From: Sorghum bicolor
Lineage: Eukaryota > Streptophyta > Magnoliopsida > Poales > Poaceae
Assembly: GCF_000003195.3 (NCBI RefSeq)
Contig: NC_012877.2
Location: 29,209,898 to 29,273,897 of the forward strand
Direction of reading: 5' to 3'
Length of the DNA: 64,000 nt
Below are positions 26,043 through 35,475 of the stretch, piece by piece; within the stretch, counting starts at the first letter, position 1; every line of letters starts with the position of its first letter. The notes under the pieces are model-generated. The model saw only the letters and a program-made list of their open reading frames with translations. It ran no database searches and was not told where the DNA came from. A program made the translations under genes and the position numbers.

Positions 26043-27330
26043 ATGCCAGGAGAATCAGATCCAACCCCAGATCCAACCCCACCGCAATCACCACGGACAA
26101 AGACCTTTATGCAACACTTCGAACGCAAAGTAAGGGAGCACACTAATGGCCTCAATGAGGATGTACAGGTGACCAATGAAAAGGTTGGGCAATTGGAGAC
26201 AGTCCAAATAGCCACCACCAGCAAGCTTACAAGGTTGGAGGCATCTATTGTTCGTATGGACAAAAGCCTTGCTGCCCTTCTGAACCGTTTTAATGACTTC
26301 CACATGAAACACAAAGAGAAGCATAATGAAGATGAAGAGCGAGTCGAAGATAATTATGATGATGATTATACTACTGATACTGAACATGATGATCGTGACA
26401 CTCGTGATCGGCGTCGCCTACGCCATAATCGAAGTGGTATGGGTGGTCACCGTCGACGTGAGGTACCCAACAATACTGATTTTCAGCAAGATTAAATTTA
26501 AAATACCTCCTTTTGATGGTAAGTATGACCCTGATGCATATATTTCTTGGGAAATTGCTATTGAACAAAAGTTTGCATGTCATGAGTTTCCTGAGAATAC
26601 ACGTGTTAGGGCTGCTACTAGCGAGTTTAGTAACTTTGCTACTGTTTGGTGGAATGAACATGTCAAGAAAAATCCTAATAACATACCACAAACTTGGAAT
26701 GCTTTAAAACGAATCATGAGGGCTAGATTTGTTCCTTCTTACTATGCACGAGATTTGTTACATAAATTACAACAACTGAGACAGGGAGCTAAAACTGTAG
26801 AAGAATATTATCAAGAATTGTAAATGGGTATGTTGCGTTGTAATATAGAAGAGGACGAGGAACCTGCTATGGCTAGGTTTTTGGGTGGACTAAACCGTGA
26901 AATTCAGGACATACTTGAATATAAAGATTACAATAACATAACCCATTTGTTTCATCTTGCGTGTAAAGCTGAAAGGGAAGTTCAGGGACGATATGCTAGT
27001 ACCAAGAATAGTATTTCTGCAGGGAAGACTAATTCATGGCAGCCCCGCACGACTACTACTCCACCTACACGTGCTCCTATGCCTTCACAAAGCAACATGT
27101 CTCGTGCTAATCCAGCAAACTCAGTGGCAAAGACGATTCAAAATCCTACTGCAAGTGCTTCATCCATGGCGTCTACAGGTAGAACAAGAGACATTCAGTG
27201 TCTCCGATGCAAGGGATATGGACATGTGATGCGTGAATGTCCCAGCAAGCGTGTTATGATCGTCAAAGATGATGGTGAGTGCTCATCTGCTAGTGATTTT
27301 GATGAAGATACACTTGCATTGCTTGCAGCT
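26043..27330 (+). pseudogene. gag: CRM-type gag (disrupted): capsid and nucleocapsid
   Basis: The predicted Gag starts at 26043 (MPGESDPTPDPTP). An N-terminal coiled-coil-like and charged segment is followed by an acidic/basic stretch. The capsid part (FKIPPFDGKYDPDAYISWE, about 26498-26554; TVWWNEHVKKNP, about 26643) is the Retrotrans_gag type. A zinc knuckle of C-x2-C-x4-H-x4-C form (CLRCKGYGHVMREC) lies at 27199-27240. Gag packages the element RNA in cytoplasmic particles. Two lesions are visible: a one-base frameshift near 26487, and an in-frame TAA at 26821-26823 where a CAA glutamine codon is expected in the following EEYYQEL..MGMLRC region. After the stop the same frame continues to 28548. 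Confidence 0.88.
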
Positions 27331-28860
27331 GACCATGCAGGTAGTGAACAACATTTCGAAGAACATATTAATGCTACTGAAGCAGACCGCTATGAGAGCC
27401 TTATTGTGCAGCGTGTGCTTAGTGCACAAATGGAGAAGGCAGAGCAAAATCAGCGACATACATTGTTTCAAACAAAGTGTGTCATCAAAGAGCGTTCATG
27501 TCGCATGATCATTGATGGAGGTAGCTGCAACAACTTGGCCAGCAGCGACATGGTGGAGAAGCTTGCGCTTACCACTAACCCACACCCACATCCATATTAT
27601 ATTCAATGGCTGAACAATAGTGGCAAGGCAAAGGTAACTAGACTTGTGCGAATCAATTTTTCCATTGGGTCGTATAAAGATGTTGTTGAATGTGATGTTG
27701 TGCCTATGCAAGCTTGCAATATTCTGCTAGGTAGACCTTGGCAATTTGATAGAGATTCTATGCATCATGGAAGAACAAATCAGTATTCTTTTCTGTATCA
27801 TGATAGAAAAATTGTTTTACACCCTATGTCTCCTGAGGCGATTATGCAAAATGATGTGGCTCAGGCTACAAAAGCAAAAAGAGAGAGGAATACTAAACCA
27901 GTCATAGATAGGAAAGATGGGATCAAATTGAAAGGGAATTGTTTGCTTGCTACTAAGTCTGATATTAATAAGTTGAATGCATCCACTTCTACTATTTATG
28001 CTTTAGTATGCAAAGATGCATTAATTTTCCTTCACGATGTGCTGCATTCTTTGCCTCCGGAGGTTGCTGACATTTTGCAGGAGTATTCTGATGTGTTTCC
28101 AACTGAAATGCCACCGGGGCTACCACCACTTCGAGGGATTGAGCACCAGATTGACTTGATTCCCGGTGCTTCATTGCCCAACCGTGCACCATACAGGACC
28201 AATCCAGAAGAAACAAAAGAGATTCAGCGGCAAGTGCAAGAACTACTCGACAAAGGTTATGTGCGTGAGTCTCTTAGTCCTTGTGCTGTTCCTGTTATTT
28301 TAGTGCCTAAAAAAGATGGATCATGGCGTATGTGTGTGGATTGTCGAGCTATCAATAATATTACTATTAGATATCACCATCCTATTCCACGCTTAGATGA
28401 CATGCTTGATGAACTAAGTGGTGCTGTTGTATTTTCCAAAGTTGACATGCGTAGTGGTTACCACCAGATTCGTATGAAATTGGGAGATGAATGGAAAACC
28501 GCTTTCAAAACTAAATTCGGTTTGTATGAGTCATGCCTTTTGGTTTAACTAATGCACCGAGTACCTTCATGAGACTAATGAACGAGGTTTTGCGTGCCTT
28601 CATTGGAAGATTTGTTGTTGTTTATTTTGATGATATATTAATTTACAGCAAATCTATGGATCAACATCTTGATCAGTTACGTGCTGTTTTTCAAGCTCTA
28701 CGAGATGCACGCTTATTTGGTAATATTGAGAAGTGCATGTTTTGCACAGATCGAGTTTCTTTTCTTGGCTACAGGGAATTGAGGTTGACAAATCCAAGGT
28801 GGAAGCGATACAAGGGTGGCCAAAACCAAAGAGCGTCACCCAGCTACGGAGTTTTCTAGG
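27331..28860 (+). pseudogene. pol: CRM-type pol, protease and reverse transcriptase part (disrupted)
   Basis: A retroviral-type aspartic protease is recognised by MIIDGGSCNNLAS at about 27509-27547 (catalytic Asp in D-G-G) and the later NILLGRPWQFD. The reverse transcriptase begins near 28180 with the NRAPYRTNPEE block, then VILVPKKDGSWRMCVD, FSKVDMRSGYHQIRM, and the catalytic YFDD box in [11 protein letters not shown] near 28615-28647. The frame shifts at about 28527-28535, just before [12 protein letters not shown], where a few bases appear deleted, and again near 28770, within FLGY, where part of the RT/connection region is lost. The protein would convert genomic RNA to DNA; as it stands this copy cannot produce a continuous enzyme. 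Confidence 0.9.
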
Positions 28861-29420
28861 ACTTGCTGGGTTCTATCGTCGCTTTGTGCAGGATTTCAGC
28901 ACCATTGCTGCACCATTGAATGAGCTTACAAAGAAGGGAGTGCACTTTTCTTGGAGCACAGCACAAGAGAATGCTTTCAACATGTTGAAAGATAAGTTGA
29001 CACATGCACCTCTTCTCCAACTTCCTGATTTTAACAAAACTTTTGAACTTGAATGTGATGCTAGTGGAATTGGTTTGGGTGATGTTTTGTTACAAGAAGG
29101 AAAACCCATTGCATATTTTAGTGAGAAACTAAGTGGGCCTATTCTAAATTATTCTACTTATGATAAAGAATTGTATGCTCTTGTGCGAACATTAGAAACA
29201 TGGCAACATTATTTGTGGCCCAAAGAATTTGTCATACATTCTGATCATGAATCGTTAAAGCATATTCGTAGCCAAGGAAAACTGAACCGTAGACACGCTA
29301 AGTGGGTTGAATTCATTGAATCTTTTCCGTATGTCATCAAACACAAGAAAGGAAAAGAGAATATCATTGCTGATGCTTTATCTAGGAGATATACCTTGTT
29401 GACACAACTCGACCATAAGA
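28861..29420 (+). pseudogene. pol: CRM-type pol, RNase H part
   Basis: The connection segment ([18 protein letters not shown], about 28845-28900) leads into RNase [12 protein letters not shown] at about 29042 (first catalytic Asp), the DKELYAL motif at about 29162 (Glu), SDHESL at about 29240 (Asp) and [12 protein letters not shown] at about 29350-29390 (final Asp). This is the normal RNase H order for Ty3/gypsy elements. The frame is open from 28733 to 29737, so this domain is intact, although it is cut off from RT by the shift near 28770. Confidence 0.9.
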
Positions 29421-30887
29421 TCTTTGGATTGGAAACAGTTAAAGAACAATATGTGCATGATGATGATTTTAAAGATGTGTTTTTGCATTGTAAGGATGGG
29501 AAGGCATGGAATAAATTTGTTGTAAATGATGGTTTTGTGTTTAGAGCTAATAAGCTATGCATTCCAGCTAGCTCTGTTTGTTTGTTGTTGCTACAGGAAG
29601 CACATGGAGGTGGTTTGATGGGACATTTTGGGGCAAAGAAGACGGAGGACATACTGGCTGGTCATTTCTTTTGGCCAAAGATGAGGAGAGATTTATTGCT
29701 CGCTGCACGACATGTCAAAAGGCCAAGTCACGCTTAAATCCACACTGTTTGTACATGCCACTACCTGTTCCTAGCATTCCTTGGGAAGATATTTCTATGG
29801 ATTTTGTGTTGGGATTGCCAAGAACTAGGAAGGGTCGTGATAGTGTTTTTGTGGTTGTGGATAGATTTTCTAAGATGGCACACTTTATACCTTGTCATAA
29901 GACTGATGACGCCACACATATTGCTGATTTGTTCTTTCGAGAAGTTGTTCGTTTGCATGGTGTTCCAAACATAATTGTTTCTGATCGAGTTGCTAAATTT
30001 CTTAGCCACTTTTGGAGAACTTTATGGGCTAAACTGGGGACAAAACTTTTATTTTCTACCACTTGTCATCCCCAAACTGATGGTCAAACTGAAGTTGTAA
30101 ATAGAACTTTGTCTACTATGTTAAGGGCAATTTTAAAGAACAATATTAAAATGTGGGAAGATTGTTTGCCCATATTGAGTTTGCTTATAATCATTCACTG
30201 CATTCTACTACAAAGATGTGCCCATTTGAGATTGTTTATGGCCTGCTACCACGTGCTCCAAGTGATTTAATGCCTTTGCCAACTTTCAAAAAATTGAATT
30301 TTGATGCTAAGCAACGTGCTGAATTGATGTTAAAACTGCATGAAACAACAAAAGAAAACATAGAGCGCATGAATGCTAAGTATAAGATTGCTGGTGATAA
30401 AGGTAGAAGGAAATTGATTTTTGAACCTGGAGATTTGGTTTGGTTGCATTTGAGAAAGGATAGGTTTCCTGAGTTGAGAAAATCTAAATTGATGCCTAGA
30501 GCTGCTGGACCATTTAAAGTGCTACAACAAATTAATGAGAATGCATATAAGCTTGATCTTCCTACAGATTTTGGGGTTAGTCCCACATTTAACATTGCAG
30601 ATTTGAAGCCATATTTGGGTAAGGGAGATGAGCTTGAGTCGGGGACGACTCAAATGCAAGAAGGGGAGGATGATGAGGACATCAGCACCATCTATACATC
30701 CACACCTACACCCACACCATCGCCAACACCACTTGGCCCTCTTACTCGTGCCCGTGCCCGTCAACTGAACAATCAAGTAAGTTTATTCTTAAACTCTTGT
30801 CCATCATATTTAGACAATGGAGACACGTGCACTCTTGTTTTGCTTAGGAATGATGGAGAGGACCAGAAGCATAGGGGATTGGCGTAG
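29421..30887 (+). pseudogene. pol: CRM-type pol, integrase and C-terminal tail running into the 3' LTR (disrupted)
   Basis: The HHCC zinc-binding part is recognised by GGLMGHFG (about 29610) and CTTCQKAK (about 29704). The catalytic core has the D,D,E residues in MDFVLGLP (about 29797), [13 protein letters not shown] (about 29978) and QTEVVNR (about 30083). A GPF-type C-terminal module follows (AAGPFKVLQQINENAYKLD, about 30500-30555). Frameshifts lie near 29690 and near 30170. The frame crosses the LTR boundary at 30671 and ends at a TAG at 30885-30887, so the last about 72 residues, rich in Thr/Pro, are encoded by the LTR. In CRM elements this tail region replaces a classical chromodomain and is thought to take part in centromere targeting; that role is family knowledge, not shown here. 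Confidence 0.88.
30658..30670 (+). promoter_or_regulatory. Polypurine tract (plus-strand primer) of the CRM-type element
   Basis: AAGAAGGGGAGGA directly abuts the TG start of the 3' LTR at 30671. It lies inside the polyprotein reading frame, as expected when the frame continues into the LTR. Confidence 0.8.
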
Positions 30888-31617
30888 GCTGGATTTGGAC
30901 AGCAAGACAGCACCAACTTACAACAACCGCCATGACTTCATACAGAGTCCATTTTAAGCATGCAAGCACTTGATGGAAAACTCGTCAAGTATATTTTTAG
31001 ATGGATCTCAATTCAAGTTCACAGAAGCTATGAGGCGGCCGCAATTGTCTAATAACTCCACAGACCTTTTCTTCGGATACCTACTTTTAGAGCATGCTTC
31101 GGTCAATAAGGATCTCATGTTTTGGTCAATAAGGATCTCATGCAACCAAGCAATGGTTGCCTTTATTTCTCTGTTATTTTTAGAGTGTCGAGAGTGCCGC
31201 CTAGCTTTGCTCTCTCTTGTATTTATGGCTCCTACATGCCACCACAACAATCTGGGTTTTGTTTAATCGAGTTAGCCATTTGCTACCGCCTTTCAGCGCG
31301 CGTGTTGGATAAACCGCCGGTGTGATTGTAAAAGGAACCCCACCATCTTGTGATTTCAGATTGAAAGCTCAATATATATATATTGCAATTGTGATTGTTC
31401 ATTGTGTTCTTGCTTGTTCTTCGATTGCTTGCAGGACGAGTGCCCTCGTGGCCGGGTCGCGCACCACAAGAACGCAGCGATCCTTGGAGTCGGTGTATCG
31501 TTTGCTAAGGCGCATCATCCTTGGATGGTTGTAGTCGGATCGTGAACGTCGTCTCCTTCCACTAAATCGAAGTTATCCACCTCCACCAAAAAGATCGGGA
31601 CACCCTCCTTCTTATTA
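30671..31617 (+). repeat. 3' LTR of the CRM-type element
   Basis: 947 bp, TGATGAGGACATC to CTTCTTATTA. Compared by eye with the 5' LTR it has about 20 substitutions and a 2-base shorter AT run. It carries the end of the polyprotein frame (stop at 30885-30887). Confidence 0.93.
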
Positions 31618-31622
31618 ATCTC
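31618..31622 (+). repeat. Target site duplication, right copy (ATCTC) of the CRM-type element
   Basis: This is the direct repeat of 23799-23803. Satellite continues immediately with CAAACAGATCGAACC. Confidence 0.93.
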
Positions 31623-33749
31623 CAAACAGATCGAACCAAGCTTCCACTTGAGCCTCTTCACCTAGAAGTATCATTGGGTGCTTCCACAATGGTTCTGAGC
31701 CTATGGGGCATTATGCGCAAACCGTGCACCAATCTTGCACCTAAACTAACACTATCTCCAAACAAACCGAAATGAGATTCCATATGACACACATCATCTA
31801 GGAGTTCTATTGGATGCATCCAAATTGATTTCCGAGAATATGGTACATTCCATGCAAACCGTACACCTATCTTGCATCAAGATTAGCAGAATCTCCAAAC
31901 AAACTGAATGGAGCTTTCACTTGAGCCTCTTCACCTAGGAGTACCATCGGGAACTTCCACAATGGTTTCTAAGCCTATGGTGCACTCGGTGCAAATCATG
32001 CACCTATCTTGCACCGATACTAATACTATCTCCAACTGGACCGAAGCGAGATTCCATATGACACACTTCATCTAGTAGTTCTATCGGGTGCTTCTAGCAG
32101 TTCCATCGGGTGTGTCGAAATTGATTTCTAAGCATATGGTATGTTCCATGCAAACCATGCGCCTATATTGCATCAAGATTAGAACTATCTCCAAATAGAC
32201 CAAACCAAGCTTCCACTTGAGCCTCTTCACCAAGGAGTACCATCGGGTGCGTCCAAAATGGTTTCTTAGATTATGGTGCATTTGGTGCAAACCATGTACC
32301 TATCTTACATCAAAACTAACACTATAACCAAATGGACCAAAGCAAGATTCCATATGACACACATCATCTAGCAGTTCTATCCGGTGTGTCCAAATTGATT
32401 TCTGAGCATATGGTATGTTCCACGCAAACCATGAACCTATCTTGCCTTAAGATGAGCACTATCTCAAAACAGACCAAACCGAGATTTCACTTGAGCCTCT
32501 TCACCTAGGAGTACTATCAGGTGCTTCCACAATGATTTCTGACCCTATGGTGCATTAGGCGCAAACCGTGCACCTATCTTGCACTGAAACTAACTTTGTC
32601 TCTAAATAGATCAAAGCGAGACTCCATATGAGACACATCATCTAAGAGTTCCATTGGGTGTGTCCAATCTGATTTTTGAGCATATGGTATGTTCCACGCA
32701 AACCATGCACCTATCTTACATTAAGATTACCACTATCTCCAAGTAGACCGAACTAAGCTTCCACTTTAGCCTCTTCACCTAGGAGTATCATCGGGTGCTT
32801 CCACAATGGTTTCTGAGACTATGGTGCATTAGGCGCAAACCGTGCACCTATCTTGCACCGAAACTAACATTGTCCCCCAACAGACCAAAGCGAGCTTCCA
32901 TATGACACACATTATCTATGAGTTCTATCGGGTGCATCCAAATTGAATTCCGAGCATATAGTATGTTCCATGCAAACCGTGCACCTATCTTGCTTCAAGA
33001 TTAGAACTATCTCCAAACCAAGCTTTCACTTGAGCCCCTTTACCTAGGAGTACCATCGCGTGCGTCCAAAATGGTTCCTTAGCCTATGGTGCATTAGGCA
33101 CAAACCGTGCAGCTATGTTGCACCAAAACTAACACTATCTCCAAAGAGACTGAAGCGAGATTCTATATGACACATGTCATCTAGGAGTTCTATTGGGTGC
33201 GTCCAAATGGATTTCTAAGCATATGGTATGTTCCATGCAAACCATGCACCTATCTTGCTCAAGATTAGCACTATCTCCAAATAGATCGAACCGAGCTTCA
33301 ACTTGAGCCTCTCCACCTAGGAGTATTATCGGGTGCTTCCACAATGGTTTCTGAGCTTATGGTGCATTATGCGCAAACCATGCATCAATCTTGCACCTAA
33401 ACTAACGCTGACTCCAAATGGACCGAAGCGAGATTCCATATGACACACATCATCTAGGAGTTCTATCAGGTACGTCCAAATTGATTTATGAGAATATGGT
33501 ACGTTCCATGCAAACCCTACACCTATCTTGCATCAAGATTAGCTCTATCTCCAAAGTCCAAACAGACCAAACTGAGCTTTCACTTGAGCCTCTTCACCTA
33601 GGAGTACCATCGGGAAGTTCCACAACGGTTTCTGAGCCTATGGTGCACTGGGCACAAACTATGCACCTATCTTGCACTGAAACTAATACTATCTCCAACT
33701 GGACCGAAGAGAGATTGCATATGACACACTTCATCTAGTAGTTCCATCG
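31618..33749 (+). repeat. 137-bp centromeric satellite array, block 3
   Basis: About 15-16 monomers continuing the array interrupted by the CRM-type element, in the same orientation and with the same alternating A/B classes. A small insertion-like irregularity is at 33550-33562 (CCAAAGTCCAAACAG). It ends at TTCCATCG (33742-33749), where the Tat fragment begins. Confidence 0.92.
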
Positions 33750-34212
33750 TGTCGACGAAAGCTAGTCGGCAGTCTACCTTGGGGTATACCCACGGTAGTA
33801 GTTTATCGGCAGACAGGTGCGCAAGCTACGAACTCGATGGTGACGCAAGACACAGACAAGGTTTTTATCCAGGTTCGGCCGCCGTGTGGGCGTAATACCT
33901 ACGTCCTGCGTCTGATTGTATTGGATTGAGTTGAGTTGAGATGAGATGTCTATGGGGGGTCCCTTGCCTCTCTTTATATAGTCTAGAGGGCAGGGTTACA
34001 GATCTGGAAACTAATCCTAGTCGATTACAATTGCCATAGATAGCATGATATCAATTCCTATTCTAACCGACTAGAATCCTGCTTGGTCTCCACATCTTGT
34101 TTCCTTGCGCGAGACTCCGGGTAGTTGGATCAAGCCCCGCGTCTTCCTCGTGATGGACCAAGTCTCTTGGTCCAAGTCTAGCCGTAAGGGTATAGGGGTT
34201 TATACCCCCACA
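33750..34212 (-). repeat. LTR (about 463 bp) of the Tat fragment
   Basis: On the + strand it runs from TGTCGACGAAAGC to ATACCCCCACA, so read on the - strand it begins TGTGGGGGTATAAACCCC and ends in ..CGTCGACA, giving TG..CA ends. A - strand TATA box lies at 33972-33981 and places U3 to the right and R/U5 to the left, agreeing with the - orientation deduced from the rest of the fragment. The inner boundary at 34212 is inferred from the TG terminus only, since a second LTR is not available for comparison. Confidence 0.7.
33972..33981 (-). promoter_or_regulatory. Putative TATA box of the Tat LTR
   Basis: The + strand CTTTATATAG reads CTATATAAAG on the - strand, followed by GAGAGGCAAGG. Its position, about 220 bp before the LTR 3' end, fits a U3/R boundary. 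Confidence 0.6.
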
Positions 34213-35336
34213 GCTAGTCCCCGAGCACCATGTATTGTGATGTAACACGCCGTCTTGAACTTCTTCGACCAGTGAGGCTTGACGTCTTCAATAAGCAGGA
34301 AAGTCACCCAAACAGTTGCAACGGTATTTTAACCAACTCAAAAGACAGTTGATCAACATCGACATCGAAGAAACAGGTTGTTTGAAGAATGCATCATGCT
34401 CTTAATGAAAATAGATTTCTTTCCAGGTGAAGTGTGCCCACTTTACTTTTCTGAAAAATTTAGACCTCAAAAAAGCAAGCATATTCACTGTAAGGTGAAG
34501 TGTGCCCACTTAGTCCCCGAGCCTAGTAGTAGGTGACGTAGGCACATGGTGCCAGGGTCTAAAGAGAAAAACCACATAGAAAATCTGATATTGTGATGCA
34601 TCGCCAGATGCATCGTACCAATGTAGTCCCCGAGCTTGCTGGAAGGTGAAGCATGAACCTTGTAGCAAGGTCTAAATAGTTAAAACTATCTAATTAAACG
34701 TTATGCAATTGCATTTTCCAAGCCAAGGGCGCGTCATACTTGCTTGCGATTGAATGGAAACAGCCAACCAGTCCCCGAGCACGTCTTGCTCGACGATTGG
34801 TCCGGCCCCCGGATTTTCTAAAGGTCAGACTAGTCAAAATGGGCAAACTGGTCGACCAGTCCCCGAGCATATCATGCTCGGTGGTCGGTATAGTCCCCAA
34901 ATTGTCGATTGGGTGAACTGGTTGGCCTGTCCCCGAGCATATCATGCTCGGTGGTCGGTACAGTCCCTAGATTGTCGATTGGGCCAACTGGTCGGCCAGT
35001 CCCCGAGCATATCATGCTCGGTGGTCGGTACAGTCCCTGGATTGTCGATTGGGCGAACTGGTCGGCCAGTCCCTGAGCATATCTTTTGAAAAAACGTATC
35101 GCCGTATTAATGTGCGATGTGACGGAGCATCCTGCCATATTGTCAGTCTGTTGCATAAAAAGGAGTGCATGCTAACTGTATAGCCGCTCTTTGCGCGGGC
35201 CAAGAAAAGGAAACCAACAATCATTCAGAAAAGCCGCCAAATTAACTGCGATAATTCTTGAAAACCAAAACGCCACAACTGCCGCAAGATCCGCCCATTT
35301 CCCGAAAATGCGGGAAAAAGAAAAGGTGGGTTTGCT
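34213..35336. other. Non-coding spacer between Tat LTR and antisense-gene promoter
   Basis: No convincing coding region. The motif AGTCCCCGAGC recurs at 34216, 34511, 34626 and 34771 and then becomes a regular 70-bp tandem repeat (listed separately). AGGTGAAGTGTGCCCACTT is also repeated (34427-34444 and 34493-34510). The organisation is that of an untranslated 3' region of the retroelement and, read on the + strand, the upstream region of the antisense gene. Confidence 0.6.
34855..35085 (+). repeat. 70-bp tandem repeat with an internal palindrome
   Basis: CCCCGAGCATATCATGCTCGG starts at 34861 and recurs in phase at 34931, 35001 and, degenerate and truncated, 35071, giving an exact 70-base period. 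Each unit contains the inverted repeat GAGCATATCATGCTC, followed by GTGGTCGGTA.AGTCC, ATTGTCGATTGGG and AACTGGTCGGCC. A more diverged partial unit precedes at about 34770-34855. The repeat lies upstream of the antisense gene promoter and between it and the LTR. Confidence 0.85.
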
Positions 35337-35346
35337 GTTATAAAGG
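35337..35346 (+). promoter_or_regulatory. Putative promoter TATA box of the antisense gene
   Basis: GTTATAAAGG lies about 130 bp before the first ATG of the gene at 35476, with a pyrimidine-rich CA-containing segment (35385-35460) suited to a transcription start and 5' leader. It is inferred from position and composition only. Confidence 0.45.
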
Positions 35347-35475
35347 GCTCGATGTTGTGTTCATATTTTTACCCAGCAGTTACATAGCAGTCTCCTTCCT
35401 TTGCCATTACTGCCTCCTGCCTTCACCGTCCCCAGCATCCTCAACTCCCAGCTCAAAGCCTTTCCTACTGCGACA

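Larger units (their letters stand above)
23804..31617 (+). mobile_element. CRM-type centromeric Ty3/gypsy retrotransposon, full length (7,814 bp), coding-defective
   Basis: Both LTRs are present (949 and 947 bp, starting TGATGAGGACATC and ending TTCTTATTA), with a primer-binding site, a long leader, gag, protease, RT, RNase H, integrase and a polypurine tract. The insertion lies in a satellite monomer with an ATCTC duplication. The TGATGAGGACATC start and a polyprotein whose stop codon lies inside the 3' LTR are hallmarks of the CRM/CRR centromeric clade (group A type). The LTRs differ at about 20 substitutions plus a 2-base TA-repeat difference, roughly 2 percent, so the insertion is young. 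The coding region nevertheless has one in-frame stop and about five frameshifts, so this copy cannot make its own proteins. Confidence 0.92.
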
